Shown in pieces: positions 32,867 to 41,615 of a DNA stretch of 64,000 nt. The DNA is taken from contig NZ_SJJZ01000001.1 in assembly GCF_004331345.1 (NCBI RefSeq), forward strand, positions 2,761,444 through 2,825,443, given 5' to 3'. A model generated the notes under the pieces. The model was not told where the DNA came from, did not search any database, and worked only from the letters and a program-made list of their open reading frames with translations. Source of the DNA: Kribbella soli (lineage in GTDB: Bacteria > Actinomycetota > Actinomycetes > Propionibacteriales > Kribbellaceae). Position 1 is the stretch's first letter, and the number at the start of each line of letters is the position of its first letter. A program made the translations under genes and the position numbers.

Positions 32867-34045
32867 ATGACCAACACCGTCGTACCTGCAGGTCTTCTCG
32901 ACCGCGTCCGCAGCACCCTCGCACTCACCGGCGCCGCGCCAACACCAGTGCACGTAGCAGCAGCTCTCCGCGCCGACGGCACCATCTGCGGCGATGCCAT
33001 GGTCCTGGCGGTCGTCACCGCCCTCCGAAGAGAAGCCCTAGGAGCCGGACCACTCGACAGCCTGCTCGCCGAGCCCGGCGTCACCGACATCCTGGTCAAC
33101 GGCCCCGACGAGGTCTACATCGACCGTGGCCGCGGCCTCGAGTTCGTCGCCATCCGCACCGGAGACGAGCCCGCCATCCGCCGCCTGGCCACCCGCCTGG
33201 CCGCCGCAGCAGGCCGCCGCCTCGACGACTCCACGCCGTACGTCGACGTCCGCCTCCCCGACGGCACCCGCTTCCACGCCGTCCTGGCCCCGATCGCTGC
33301 CCCAGGAACCTGCCTGTCCCTGCGCGTCCCGTCCCGCAAGGTCTTCACCCTCGACGACCTGGTGGCAGCCGGCGCCCTCCCGCAAGCAGGCGCCGCAATC
33401 CTCCAAGACCTCCTGGATTCCCGCCTGGCCTTCCTCATCAGCGGCGGCACCGGCACCGGCAAGACCACCCTCCTCAATTCCCTGCTCTCCTTGGCAAATC
33501 CCGCCGAACGCCTGGTCCTGGTAGAAGATGCCAACGAGCTCCGCCCCGACCACCCACACGTGGTCCGCTTAGAAGCCCGCCCACCCAACATCGAAGGCAC
33601 CGGCGAGATCTCCCTCCGAGATCTCGTCCGCCAAGCCCTCCGCATGCGCCCCGACCGCCTGGTTGTAGGCGAGGTCCGAGGCCCCGAAGTAGTAGACCTC
33701 CTGACCGCCCTGAACACCGGTCACGAAGGCGGCTGCGGCACCATCCATGCCAACTCCGCCTCGGACGTCCCCGCCCGGCTGGAAGCTCTAGGCGCACTGG
33801 CCGGCCTCTCCCAAGCCGCCGTCCACAGCCAAGCAGCCTCCGCCCTACACGCCGTGATCCACCTGACCCGAAGCCCCACCGGCCACCGCCGAATCACCGA
33901 GATCCACACCCTCACCAAACCGCCCAACGGCCCCCTGACCACCCACCCCGCAGTCACCTTCCACCCCGACAACACGCTCACCCTCCACCCGCCATCCCAC
34001 CTCTTCACCACCCCCGCTCAGGCAACCCCCGCAGGTGCCGCATGA
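32867..34045 (+). CDS. tadA: Tad pilus assembly ATPase TadA/CpaF
   Basis: 392 residues, a type II/IV secretion ATPase that powers Flp pilus assembly at the membrane. Walker A is SGGTGTGKTTLLN, the Asp box/Walker B region is MRPDRLVVGEVRGPE, and the histidine box contains GHEGGCGTIHANS. The N-terminal domain has VTDILVNGPDEVYIDRGRG. Codon 235 (33569-33571) is a rare TTA. Base composition shifts from here on: the top strand is strongly C-rich with many A-ending codons. It overlaps tadB by ATGA. Confidence 0.95.
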   Translation: MTNTVVPAGLLDRVRSTLALTGAAPTPVHVAAALRADGTICGDAMVLAVVTALRREALGAGPLDSLLAEPGVTDILVNGPDEVYIDRGRGLEFVAIRTGDEPAIRRLATRLAAAAGRRLDDSTPYVDVRLPDGTRFHAVLAPIAAPGTCLSLRVPSRKVFTLDDLVAAGALPQAGAAILQDLLDSRLAFLISGGTGTGKTTLLNSLLSLANPAERLVLVEDANELRPDHPHVVRLEARPPNIEGTGEISLRDLVRQALRMRPDRLVVGEVRGPEVVDLLTALNTGHEGGCGTIHANSASDVPARLEALGALAGLSQAAVHSQAASALHAVIHLTRSPTGHRRITEIHTLTKPPNGPLTTHPAVTFHPDNTLTLHPPSHLFTTPAQATPAGAA

Positions 34046-34845
34046 ACCCAGCCGTCATGGCCGCCCTCCTGACACTCCTCACGTGCGCCTTCGCCCTCCC
34101 ACACCGATCCCCAGGCCTCCACCGCCTGACTCCTGCCAATCGCCCACAACGAACCCGCCGCCACCTCAGATCCCCACTCTCCCGAATCTGGCTCCTGGCC
34201 ATACCAACGGCATTAGCCACCGCCCTCCTCGGCACCCAAGCACTCGTCACCGCCCTAGCAACAGCCGCCATCCTCGCTCTGATCGCGCACCAACGAGCCC
34301 ACCACCAACGCCAGAAATCAATCGCAACCCGGCGAGCCAACATCATCGAAGCCCTCGACGTACTCTCCGCCGACCTCACCGCCGGCCGCCCACCCATCGC
34401 CGCCCTGGAAGGCGCCGCCTCCATCAGCCCCGACTTCGAAATAGCCCACGCAGCAGCCAAACTCGGCGCCGACGTCCCCGCCGCGCTCACTCGAGCCGCC
34501 ACCAAGCCCGGTGCAACCAGCCTCCGCGCCCTAGCCGCAGCCTGGCGCGTCACCGAAGAATCCGGCGCCGCCTTCGCCACCCTCACCGAACGCCTGGCCG
34601 ACTACCTCCGAGCCGATGAGGCAATCCACCGCCAAACCGAATCCAGCCTCGCCGGCGCCCGCTCCACGGCCCGGATCCTCGCCACCCTCCCCGCCTTCGG
34701 CATAGCCCTCGGCTACCTCCTAGGAGCCCACCCCCTCACCTTCCTAACCGCCACCCCACCCGGCTGGCTCTGCCTGACAACAGGCCTATCCCTAACCGCA
34801 ACAGGCCTCCACTGGACCACCCAAATAGCCACCCCCCAAACCTGA
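34042..34845 (+). CDS. tadB: Tad pilus inner-membrane protein TadB-like
   Basis: 267 residues. Hydrophobic segments lie at about 3-20, 52-80, 210-228 and 235-255. The cytoplasmic GSPF-like domain between them has ALDVLSADLTAGRPPIAALE and WRVTEESGAAFATLTERLA. TadB and TadC form the membrane platform for pilin assembly. It starts in an ATGA overlap with tadA. Codon 58 is TTA (34213-34215). The 72 bases after it are C-rich and hold no gene. Confidence 0.88.
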   Translation: MNPAVMAALLTLLTCAFALPHRSPGLHRLTPANRPQRTRRHLRSPLSRIWLLAIPTALATALLGTQALVTALATAAILALIAHQRAHHQRQKSIATRRANIIEALDVLSADLTAGRPPIAALEGAASISPDFEIAHAAAKLGADVPAALTRAATKPGATSLRALAAAWRVTEESGAAFATLTERLADYLRADEAIHRQTESSLAGARSTARILATLPAFGIALGYLLGAHPLTFLTATPPGWLCLTTGLSLTATGLHWTTQIATPQT

Positions 34846-34917
34846 CCCCACCCATCCACCGCGACGCACCCAACGCACACACACCCCGCACCGCACCCGC
34901 ACCCCGCGAGACTCCGC

Positions 34918-35634
34918 ATGCTCCATGCACTGACCGCAGCCACAGCGGTTGCCCTAAGCACCTATCTCCTGATCCCGCCCCACCCCAACCTCCGCCGACT
35001 GACCCCACCGCGACCTCGTGTCCGCAGCCAGTTCCCCCGATCCCACCGCCTAGCCGCAACCGCAGTGACACTCGCCGCACTGGCACTCATCGGCCTCCCC
35101 TGGGGCCTGATCCCAGCCGCGATCGCGTACTACTCCATTCCCCGAGCCCTCTCCCGCCTCGAACCAGCCACCACCAAGCAGCGCAACGCCCGCATAGCCC
35201 GCGACCTCCCCCTCGCGATCGATCTCCTGACCGCCTGCCTCCGAGCCGGCCGCCCACCCCAACACGCCCTGACCCTCGTAGCCGAAGCCCTCCCAGGCCC
35301 ACTAGCCGACGTCTTCACCAAAATCGCCCACCACCTGGCGTTAGGAGCCGACCCGACCACCGCCTGGGCCCACCTACGCGCCGAACCATCCTGCGCCCCC
35401 ATCGCCCGAGCCATCGCCCGCTCACTCCGCTCCGGAGCCCCACTCTCCAGAACCCTCGAACACCTCGCCGACGAAACCCGCCGAGCCCACCACCACACCG
35501 CCGACCAACAAGCCCGAACCGCAGAATCCCGAGCCACCCTGCCACTAGGCCTGTGCTTCCTCCCCGCGTTCGTACTCCTCTCGATCGTCCCAACCATCGC
35601 CGACGCCCTGATCCCATACCTCCTCCACCCCTAA
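34918..35634 (+). CDS. tadC: Tad pilus inner-membrane protein TadC-like
   Basis: 238 residues. Membrane segments near 5-20, 40-68 and 205-230 flank a GSPF domain (LPLAIDLLTACLRAGRPPQHA, then IARSLRSGAPLSRTLEHLADE). It works with TadB as the assembly platform. Codon 142 is TTA (35341-35343), so each of tadA, tadB and tadC has exactly one conspicuous TTA by my reading. No Shine-Dalgarno is obvious before ATG 34918. Confidence 0.87.
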   Translation: MLHALTAATAVALSTYLLIPPHPNLRRLTPPRPRVRSQFPRSHRLAATAVTLAALALIGLPWGLIPAAIAYYSIPRALSRLEPATTKQRNARIARDLPLAIDLLTACLRAGRPPQHALTLVAEALPGPLADVFTKIAHHLALGADPTTAWAHLRAEPSCAPIARAIARSLRSGAPLSRTLEHLADETRRAHHHTADQQARTAESRATLPLGLCFLPAFVLLSIVPTIADALIPYLLHP

Positions 35635-35685
35635 CAAGCCGAGGCGTGGTGGTGGAGCGGTGTGGTGAACGCATCGGCAGAACGA

Positions 35686-35732
35686 CCGCTGGCGGCTTGT
35701 GTAACCAATACCGAGTTGTACGACGCCAGCGG
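35686..35732 (+). promoter_or_regulatory. Inverted repeat in the tadC-pilin gap
   Basis: CCGCTGGCG (35686-35694) and CGCCAGCGG (35724-35732) form a perfect 9-bp stem with a 29-base loop. An AT-rich CCTTTGAAAAAAGG lies about 80 bases downstream. The gap of 252 bases likely holds a separate promoter for the pilin gene; a regulator site or terminator are alternatives. Confidence 0.35.
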
Positions 35733-35886
35733 TGCAACAACCTGCCATCCGAACGAGACACATCCACGCACTCACGCCGAACCTTTATCCACAGTCCAGA
35801 ACTCCTTTGAAAAAAGGCGATCCAACAACGGCATGTTTATCGACAAAGCCCTCGCAGCGCCCCAGCCCACCCCGCAGGAGGCCCAA

Positions 35887-36243
35887 ATGCCCAAGGCAGC
35901 AGCAGCCACTAGCAACCACCCACTCCCCACCGAACCTCAAGCCGCATCGCACCCCCTCCCATACCTCGTCGGCAGGACAGGATCCAGCCGCACCCGCGGC
36001 ACAGGCATCCGTGTCCTCCGCGGTACAGGGATCCGCCGCCTTTGCGGCAAAGGCATCAACCGCCTCCGCCACCGCGCAGAACGCGGGGCCGTAACCGCCG
36101 AGTACGCCATCATGATCGTCGGCGCCTGCGCCATCGGCGGCGTTCTGGTCGCCCTCCTCAGATCCCCCGCAATGCAGAACGCCCTCAAAGCGATCATCAA
36201 CTACGGCCTGAAGATCGCCGGCGTAGAAGGCGTACACATCTGA
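35887..36243 (+). CDS. Flp/DUF4244-type pilin precursor
   Basis: 118 residues from ATG 35887, chosen for the strong AGGAGG eight bases upstream. The C-terminal 55 residues are the pilin-like core: ERGAVTAEYAIMIVGACAI starts with the prepilin peptidase-type Gly-Ala and the conserved Glu five residues on, then a hydrophobic helix and YGLKIAGV (DUF4244). The leader is unusually long (about 70 residues) and contains three tandem 8-residue repeats (RGTGIRVL, RGTGIRRL, CGKGINRL). It should be the major subunit of the pilus. Confidence 0.8.
   Translation: MPKAAAATSNHPLPTEPQAASHPLPYLVGRTGSSRTRGTGIRVLRGTGIRRLCGKGINRLRHRAERGAVTAEYAIMIVGACAIGGVLVALLRSPAMQNALKAIINYGLKIAGVEGVHI
35995..36066 (+). repeat. 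Three 24-bp tandem repeats in the pilin leader
   Basis: Units at 35995-36018, 36019-36042 and 36043-36066 encode RGTGIRVL, RGTGIRRL and CGKGINRL. They add basic residues before the pilin cleavage site. Confidence 0.75.
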
Positions 36244-36357
36244 CCCGGCCCCAGTTCCCTCCAGAGCAACCAACGCGCCCGGCCATGCGTCAAGCCAGCA
36301 GTTCAGTTCAGGCCAGTAGGTCGATCGATTCTGTGGAGTTGGTGACGCTCTCGATCC

Positions 36358-36393
36358 GGCGGCCGGTCGATGTCCCCTCCACGACCGGCCGCC
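36358..36393 (+). terminator. Intra-operon hairpin between pilin and TadE genes
   Basis: GGCGGCCGGTCG (36358-36369) pairs perfectly with CGACCGGCCGCC (36382-36393) around a 12-base loop. It ends six bases before the AAAGGAG of the TadE-like gene. No T-run follows, so it is more likely a leaky terminator, mRNA stabiliser or translation control than a full stop. Confidence 0.6.
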
Positions 36394-36408
36394 ACCCAAA
36401 GGAGCCCC

Positions 36409-36840
36409 ATGCCCCGCCGCCCGGACTCGCCCGCCCCGCGCACTCCCGCCTCACAAACAACCACCGCGACCCGAGCTGACCGTGCGACACGCGCCGAGCG
36501 TGGGGCTGTTACGGCTGAGATGGCGTTGGCGCTTCCGGTGTTGGTTTCCTTCTTGCTGTTGGGGATTTGGTCCATCGGCCTCGTTGTACTGAACATCCGG
36601 TGCATTGATGCTGCCCGCGATGTAGCCCGGGCGGTTGCGCGTGGTGAGTCGCTCGATCACGCGAATGCGATCGGGCTCCGCACCGTCCCCGCGGGGGCGA
36701 TCGTCATCACCCGCGAGGCATCAGACATCCAGGTGACAGTCACTGCCATTCCTGCCCACAAGCCACCCCTCCTCGCCTTCCTGTCTCCCACGAGACTCAC
36801 TGCAACTGCAACCCTCCAAGCGGAACCGGACACGCCATGA
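36409..36840 (+). CDS. TadE-like pseudopilin
   Basis: 143 residues from ATG 36409 (AAAGGAG upstream). RAERGAVTAEMALALPVLVS has the prepilin cleavage pattern (Gly-Ala, Glu at +5) and a hydrophobic helix to about residue 65, followed by the TadE segment IRCIDAARDVARAVARGE. TadE-type pseudopilins are minor parts of the Tad machine. The stop overlaps the next ATG (ATGA). An internal hairpin upstream may lower its level relative to the main pilin. Confidence 0.85.
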   Translation: MPRRPDSPAPRTPASQTTTATRADRATRAERGAVTAEMALALPVLVSFLLLGIWSIGLVVLNIRCIDAARDVARAVARGESLDHANAIGLRTVPAGAIVITREASDIQVTVTAIPAHKPPLLAFLSPTRLTATATLQAEPDTP

Positions 36841-37247
36841 CCCGCACCGAACGAGGCAGCGCCACTCTCCACACCCTGTTCGCAGCCGTGCTGCTCTTCA
36901 CGGCCCTCACCGCAGCAATCCTCTGGTCGGCGATCTCCACCGCTCGCCACAAACTCGCCGCCGCGGCCGACCTAACCGCCCTGAGCGCCGCCCAGTCCCT
37001 CAGCGCGGACCAGCCCGTCGGTTCCGGCGGCGAGCGCGCACATCCTGAGCGGCCTGCGGACGGCGCGCCGCCCGCCCCGCCGGCAGCGCCCTGTGTGGCA
37101 GCGGCACGGACAGCTGTGCTCAACAAGGTGCAGCTCACTGCTTGTGTCGTCGCTTCCGACGCAGTGACCGTTGAAGTGTCGCTTCAGCTCGATCTGCGGC
37201 TGACGCGTCCAACTCTGACCGCGGCGGCGCGTGCCGGGCCGCTATGA
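36837..37247 (+). CDS. TadG/Rv3654c-like secreted pseudopilin-type protein
   Basis: 136 residues. TERGSATLHTLFAAVLLFTA is an N-terminal pseudopilin helix, followed by LAAAADLTALSAAQSL, the mark of the actinobacterial helicase/secretion-neighbourhood TadE-like family (Rv3654c). A Pro-rich insert and two cysteines (APCVAAART, LTACVV) lie in the exported part. It is the last gene of the Tad cluster; the helicase that normally follows is 9.6 kb away here. Confidence 0.82.
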   Translation: MTRTERGSATLHTLFAAVLLFTALTAAILWSAISTARHKLAAAADLTALSAAQSLSADQPVGSGGERAHPERPADGAPPAPPAAPCVAAARTAVLNKVQLTACVVASDAVTVEVSLQLDLRLTRPTLTAAARAGPL

Positions 37248-37357
37248 GCTCGCCTCGTCAACGACTCGTTGCGCGCTCGGTTCTGGTGTGATCGCGATCT
37301 GGTCGCAATCTGGTAGAGATGCCGCGTTGATGTGGACGACGTATGCGAGGGCGCTCC

Positions 37358-38053
37358 ATGATCGGGAACCGAGTACTGCTCATCTCCCGGACGTACTTCC
37401 CCGGCGCCCGGACGGTTACCTCGGAGGCTCGTTTGCCCAACCGGATTCGGCTGCTGCTGGTCGACGACCAGATCCTCAGCCGAGGCTTGCTTCGCAGCGG
37501 TCTTGAGCGTGAGCGCGATCTGGAGATCGTTGCCGAGCTCAACCGATCTGACGACGTCGTCGGTGCAGCCAAACGGCACCGTGCGAACGTCGCGCTGGTC
37601 GATGCGGGTGGCCCGGGCAGCGACAGCATCACCGTCACCACCAGGTTGCGTACGTCGATGCCGGAGTGCCGGGTCGTCATGCTCACTACGTACGGGCGGC
37701 CGGTGCACATGCGTCGCGGGCTCGATGCCGGGGCGAAAGGGTTCGCGTTGAAGGGCAGCCCGGCGCCTCAGCTGGCGGATGCGGTACGGCGCGTGCACCT
37801 TGGTCTGCGCGTCGTCGACGCGAATCTCGCGGCGGAGAATCTCAGGTACTCCGAGACTCCGCTGAACGCGGACGAGACCGACACACTGCGCGCGGCACGC
37901 GATGGTGGATCAGTTGCGCTCATGGCTCGGGAGCTCGCTGTGTCCGAGCGCGTCGTCCGTACCCGCCTCTGGTCGGCCATCGGCAAGACCGGCGCGCACA
38001 CCCGTTCCGACGCCGTCGAGATTGCGGAACGAAATGGCTGGCTTCTCGACTAG
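37358..38053 (+). CDS. NarL/FixJ-type response regulator
   Basis: 231 residues from ATG 37358 (GAGGG upstream; start uncertain, a shorter form could begin near 37433). The receiver domain has LLVDDQ, the phospho-acceptor Asp in VALVDAGG, and LKGSP with the conserved lysine. The C-terminal HTH is degenerate LuxR type: DGGSVALMARELAVSERVVR. There is no kinase gene beside it. Its upstream bases contain direct GATCTGGT/AATCTGGT repeats (about 37296-37315) that could be a binding site. Confidence 0.78.
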   Translation: MIGNRVLLISRTYFPGARTVTSEARLPNRIRLLLVDDQILSRGLLRSGLERERDLEIVAELNRSDDVVGAAKRHRANVALVDAGGPGSDSITVTTRLRTSMPECRVVMLTTYGRPVHMRRGLDAGAKGFALKGSPAPQLADAVRRVHLGLRVVDANLAAENLRYSETPLNADETDTLRAARDGGSVALMARELAVSERVVRTRLWSAIGKTGAHTRSDAVEIAERNGWLLD

Positions 38054-38119
38054 GTGCCGGCGCGCGGCCGGGTAGCGAACGGGTTCTGTCCAGCTGGTCT
38101 GCGGGGAGGGCAGACTGGG

Positions 38120-38539
38120 GTGGTGGATGGCGGGCGGAATCGGGTTGTCGTTGTTGATGCTGCGAACGTGGTTGGGTCACGGCCGGATGGGTGGTGGCGG
38201 GATCGCGTTGGTGCGGCTCGGCGGTTGCTGACGCGACTGGCGGCGTTGCAGGAGCGGTTGCCTGACACGGATGTGGTCGTGGTGCTGGAGGGTGCTGCTT
38301 GCCGGGCGGTGTCGGGGGAGGACGCGCCCCAGACAGGTCGTGTTCGGGTGGTGCTGGCGTCGGGGTCCGGTGACGACACCATCGTGAGCGTGACTGCGGA
38401 GGTTGTCGCGCAGTCGCATCATCCGGCAGTCACTGTGGTCACCGCAGATCGCGGGCTCCGGCAACGAGTCGAACCCGTCGGGGCCAGCACGACCGGACCT
38501 CGCTGGCTCTTGGATCAACTCGACGCACTACCTGAATAG
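38120..38539 (+). CDS. NYN/PIN-like nuclease-domain protein
   Basis: 139 residues from GTG 38120 (or 38123). VVVVDAANVVGSRPDGWWRD and, later, GSGDDTIV and TVVTADRGLRQRV supply the acidic residues of the NYN (PIN-fold) RNase family. The order matches actinobacterial NYN proteins proposed to act on RNA. It follows the response regulator gene after 66 bases. No partner antitoxin is visible, so I do not call it a toxin-antitoxin system. Confidence 0.7.
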   Translation: MVDGGRNRVVVVDAANVVGSRPDGWWRDRVGAARRLLTRLAALQERLPDTDVVVVLEGAACRAVSGEDAPQTGRVRVVLASGSGDDTIVSVTAEVVAQSHHPAVTVVTADRGLRQRVEPVGASTTGPRWLLDQLDALPE

Positions 38540-38728
38540 CCAACGCACGACGCCGACGCCCTCATGTCCATCGCCTACCAGGTCATGTCCCTCGCACCCG
38601 AGGATCCCGTGCACCCGAGGATTCCTGGCGCCTGAAGATCCGAGCGGCGGAGGTGACAGTTCCTCGGACGCAAGGTGAGCTTCAGCCTCGGGGTCGATCG
38701 GCCTACTCTGGTTCGTAGGGGAGGCGTG

Positions 38729-39205
38729 ATGTCCAAGTTCATGGGGCCCTTTGCTGTGCAGGCCGGTGAGGGTGCGAAGTACGCGACGCCAACTTCCGGT
38801 TCGGTCATCGTCAAGGCGGATACCGTCCAGACGAACGGCTCGTTGACTGTGCTCGAGTTGTTGATACCACCGAACGACGGTCCGCCGGCGCACACTCACC
38901 TGCGTGAGGACGAGGTGTGGTACGTCGTCGACGGGGACTTCCGGTTCAAGGCTGGGGACGCGATGCTCCGGGCCTCGACTGGGGGTTTGGCGTTCGGGCC
39001 GCGTGGGGTACCGCACGCTTTCCAGAACGTCGGCGACTCGGTGGGGCGGTTGCTCGTGATCACTACACCGGCGGGACTCGAGCGGTTCTTCGAGCAATCC
39101 GATGAGCTGTCGCGTCCTCCGGATCCAGAGGAGCTTGCGGCCATCGCGTACGCCACCTGGATCGAGTTCTCCGGCCTACCACTCGCCCTCTCCGATCCCC
39201 TCTAA
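38729..39205 (+). CDS. Cupin-domain protein
   Basis: 158 residues from ATG 38729 (GGGGAGG upstream). PPAHTHLREDEVWYVVDGD and GPRGVPHAFQNVG give the two cupin motifs with the His, His, Glu and His metal ligands. Small cupins of this type include dioxygenases and sugar-binding proteins; the function here is unknown. TACTCT (38704-38709) with TTCAGC 17 bases before it is a likely promoter. It converges with the PHP-domain gene. Confidence 0.8.
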   Translation: MSKFMGPFAVQAGEGAKYATPTSGSVIVKADTVQTNGSLTVLELLIPPNDGPPAHTHLREDEVWYVVDGDFRFKAGDAMLRASTGGLAFGPRGVPHAFQNVGDSVGRLLVITTPAGLERFFEQSDELSRPPDPEELAAIAYATWIEFSGLPLALSDPL

Positions 39206-39250
39206 CGCTCCCACCCACGCAGTCTCTCCACGCTGCGGGCGCTTGGTCGG

Positions 39251-40498
39251 TTAGGTGCAGGTGGAGAGAAGTTTGCCGGTGTGGGTTATCAGGAGGTGGG
39301 GGCCGGGGGTGGCGGGGAGGTGGGCTCTGTCGGTGCGGACGGGGTGGCGGGTGCCGTCGGGGGAGATGACGAGTGAGTTGGCGGCGTCGAGGGCTATGAG
39401 TTCGTCGCCGGCTCGGACCAGGACAGGAGCGGTGTAGGACCAGGAGAGGGCGGTTCGGCCAGCGGCCAGGGCTTCGAGGGTGGCGGCGGGGAGTTCCTCA
39501 GGGCCTTCGGCCGAGGCGTCTACGGCGATCCAGGTGGTAGGAGAGCCGGGTGGCGTGATGGAGGTGGGGTTGTGCCAGTCGCTGCCGCCGATGGGGGTGG
39601 TGCCTTCGAGGCCCCAGGCCTGCCACCACGCGACGGGGCCGCCCCAGGTGTGGTCCAGCCACGAGGAGTGCCAGATCTCGGCGAGCGGTGGGTGTTCGGG
39701 GAGCGGGTGGCGCCAGGAACAGTCGCCGCCGAGTGGGTGGTTGATGGAGAGGAGACCACCGCGGCGGGCGACCTCCGTGACCCACGTGGCGGCGGGTTGG
39801 CGGAAGTCGATCGCGCCGATGGCGCCGAACGCGTTGGCGTGGCCGGTGTCGGTGGTGACTTCCTGGCCGGGGACGAGGCCGAGGCCGAAGCGTTTGCTGA
39901 GTGAGGGGAGTTCGGCGTGATGGGAGACGGTGTTGTGGTCGGTGACGGCTAGTACGTCGAGGCCGGCCGACACACCGAGTGCGGCGAGGTTGGCGATCGG
40001 GGTCGAGCCATCGGAGTGGAGGGAGTGGGCGTGGAAGTCGCCGGCGATCCACTTCAGGCCGGAGGATGCGGGAAGGGTACGGCGCGGTGGTCGCGCGGGT
40101 ACGGCGATTGCGGCCGAGGCGTCGGCGTACTCGGTGAGGCCGGGGATGGTGCCGACCAGGCCGGTGACTGCTTCGACGAGGAGCTCGACGCCTTCGACCG
40201 GTACTCGGTGCAGGCCGAGGACGACCCACCAGGTGCCTGGTTCGAGTTCGCCGGGGACGTAGCCGGGGGTGGCTGCGTCGGGGGTGATCGCGAAGGTCTG
40301 GCGGGCGCCGCCCGACCATCCGCGCCAACCGGCGGCGCCTTCGCAGCCGATGTCGATGACGGCGCCTTCGACCGGCGGGATGGTGAGGGTGACGACCAGC
40401 CCGGGACAGTCGGCCGGGATGTCGACGGGCAGTGAGTGCCAGACCGACTCGGCGCGGTCGTCGAGTGTCCAGCGCCGACGGTACGACGTGACAGCCAT
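39251..40498 (-). CDS. CehA/McbA-family PHP-domain metallohydrolase
   Basis: 415 residues. The PHP core begins at DFHAHSLHSDGST (first metal motif) and AVTDHNTVSHHAELP, with later GHANAFG, INHPLGG and GSDWHNP as further ligands. A 150-residue N-terminal beta-rich domain precedes it. The family hydrolyses phosphoesters and related bonds. It is the last gene of the ABC-importer operon, 16 bases after the ATPase, so it probably processes the imported compound, perhaps a phosphodiester. Confidence 0.82.
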   Translation of the reverse strand: MAVTSYRRRWTLDDRAESVWHSLPVDIPADCPGLVVTLTIPPVEGAVIDIGCEGAAGWRGWSGGARQTFAITPDAATPGYVPGELEPGTWWVVLGLHRVPVEGVELLVEAVTGLVGTIPGLTEYADASAAIAVPARPPRRTLPASSGLKWIAGDFHAHSLHSDGSTPIANLAALGVSAGLDVLAVTDHNTVSHHAELPSLSKRFGLGLVPGQEVTTDTGHANAFGAIGAIDFRQPAATWVTEVARRGGLLSINHPLGGDCSWRHPLPEHPPLAEIWHSSWLDHTWGGPVAWWQAWGLEGTTPIGGSDWHNPTSITPPGSPTTWIAVDASAEGPEELPAATLEALAAGRTALSWSYTAPVLVRAGDELIALDAANSLVISPDGTRHPVRTDRAHLPATPGPHLLITHTGKLLSTCT

Positions 40499-40514
40499 CA
40501 GGCAATCTCCCTGC

Positions 40515-41615
40515 TCACGAACGAGCTCCGACGGTGCGGTCTGTGGAGGTGAGGAGTTCGCCGGTGTCTTGGGTGTAGAGGAGTACCCGGGAGGCGGGGG
40601 CGGTGAGGACCACCGGGGTGCCGGGGCTGGGCTCGGTTTCCTCGGGGACGGTGACGCCGATGAGGGTGCCGGCGCAGTCGACGCTGACGAGGGATTGCGT
40701 GCCGAGGTTCTCGGCGACGACGACCTCGCCGCGGAGGGCGGGGCCGGCGACGTCGCCCGTCGACAGGGTCAGGTACTCGGGCCGGATGCCGACCGTGACC
40801 TCGGCGTCCGTCGGTGTCGAGGAGGTTGTCGCAGGCAACGAACCTCCGGCCACAGTGACGGCTCCGTCGGTGGTGACCTTGCCCGGGAGGAGGTTCATCG
40901 GGGTCGAGCCGATGAAGTTCGCCACGAACGTGTTGGCGGGACGGGCGAAGACCTCGCGCGGAGACCCCAACTGCCGGAGCTTGCCCGAATCCATCACGGC
41001 GATGCGGTCGGCGAGCGCGAGGGCCTCGGCCTGGTCGTGGGTGACGAAGACCGTGGTGATGCCCAGGTCGCGCTGGAGCTTCTTCAGGAAGGTACGGGCC
41101 TCGAGGCGGAGCCGTGCGTCGAGGTTCGACAGCGGCTCGTCGAGCAGCAGGACCTTGCCTTCGGACGCGATCGCGCGGGCGAGGGCGACCCGTTGCTGCT
41201 GGCCGCCGGACAGTTGCCCGGGCTTGCGTTCGAGGAGTCCGTCCAAGGACAACTCGCCGGCGGTACGAGAGGCGACATCGGCGCGAGTGGCGGCAGCAAC
41301 CCGGCGTACCTTCAAGGGGTAGGTGATGTTCTCGGAGACGCTCATGTGGGGGAAGAGCGCGTAGTCCTGGAAGACCATGGCGACGCCGCGCTTGCCCGGC
41401 TCGGTGCGGGTCACGTCCGTCGCGTCGATGCGGACGGTGCCCTCGCTCGCGGGCTCCAGGCCCGCGATCGTCCGGAGCAGCGTGGTCTTGCCGCAGCCCG
41501 ACGGGCCGAGAAGGGCGAAGAACTCGCCGTCGGCCACGTGCAGGTCCAGCCCGTCGACGGCGCGGACGCCGTTCGGGTAGACGGTTGCGAGGCCTTCGAT
41601 GTCGATGCCCGCCAT
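40515..41615 (-). CDS. ABC importer ATPase (UgpC/MalK-type)
   Basis: 366 residues from ATG 41615, in a TGATG junction with the permease. Walker A LLGPSGCGKTTLLR, Q-loop FQDYALFP, signature LSGGQQQRVALARA, Walker B VLLLDEPLSNLDA and switch VFVTHDQAEA are complete. A C-terminal TOBE-type regulatory domain (from about 240) is present as in carbohydrate importers. It energises uptake by the two permeases and the lipoprotein encoded upstream. Confidence 0.93.
   Translation of the reverse strand: MAGIDIEGLATVYPNGVRAVDGLDLHVADGEFFALLGPSGCGKTTLLRTIAGLEPASEGTVRIDATDVTRTEPGKRGVAMVFQDYALFPHMSVSENITYPLKVRRVAAATRADVASRTAGELSLDGLLERKPGQLSGGQQQRVALARAIASEGKVLLLDEPLSNLDARLRLEARTFLKKLQRDLGITTVFVTHDQAEALALADRIAVMDSGKLRQLGSPREVFARPANTFVANFIGSTPMNLLPGKVTTDGAVTVAGGSLPATTSSTPTDAEVTVGIRPEYLTLSTGDVAGPALRGEVVVAENLGTQSLVSVDCAGTLIGVTVPEETEPSPGTPVVLTAPASRVLLYTQDTGELLTSTDRTVGARS

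Noticed and set aside
38120..38539. NYN protein as toxin of a toxin-antitoxin pair
   Set aside because: No small partner gene overlaps or adjoins it; the neighbours are a response regulator and a cupin.
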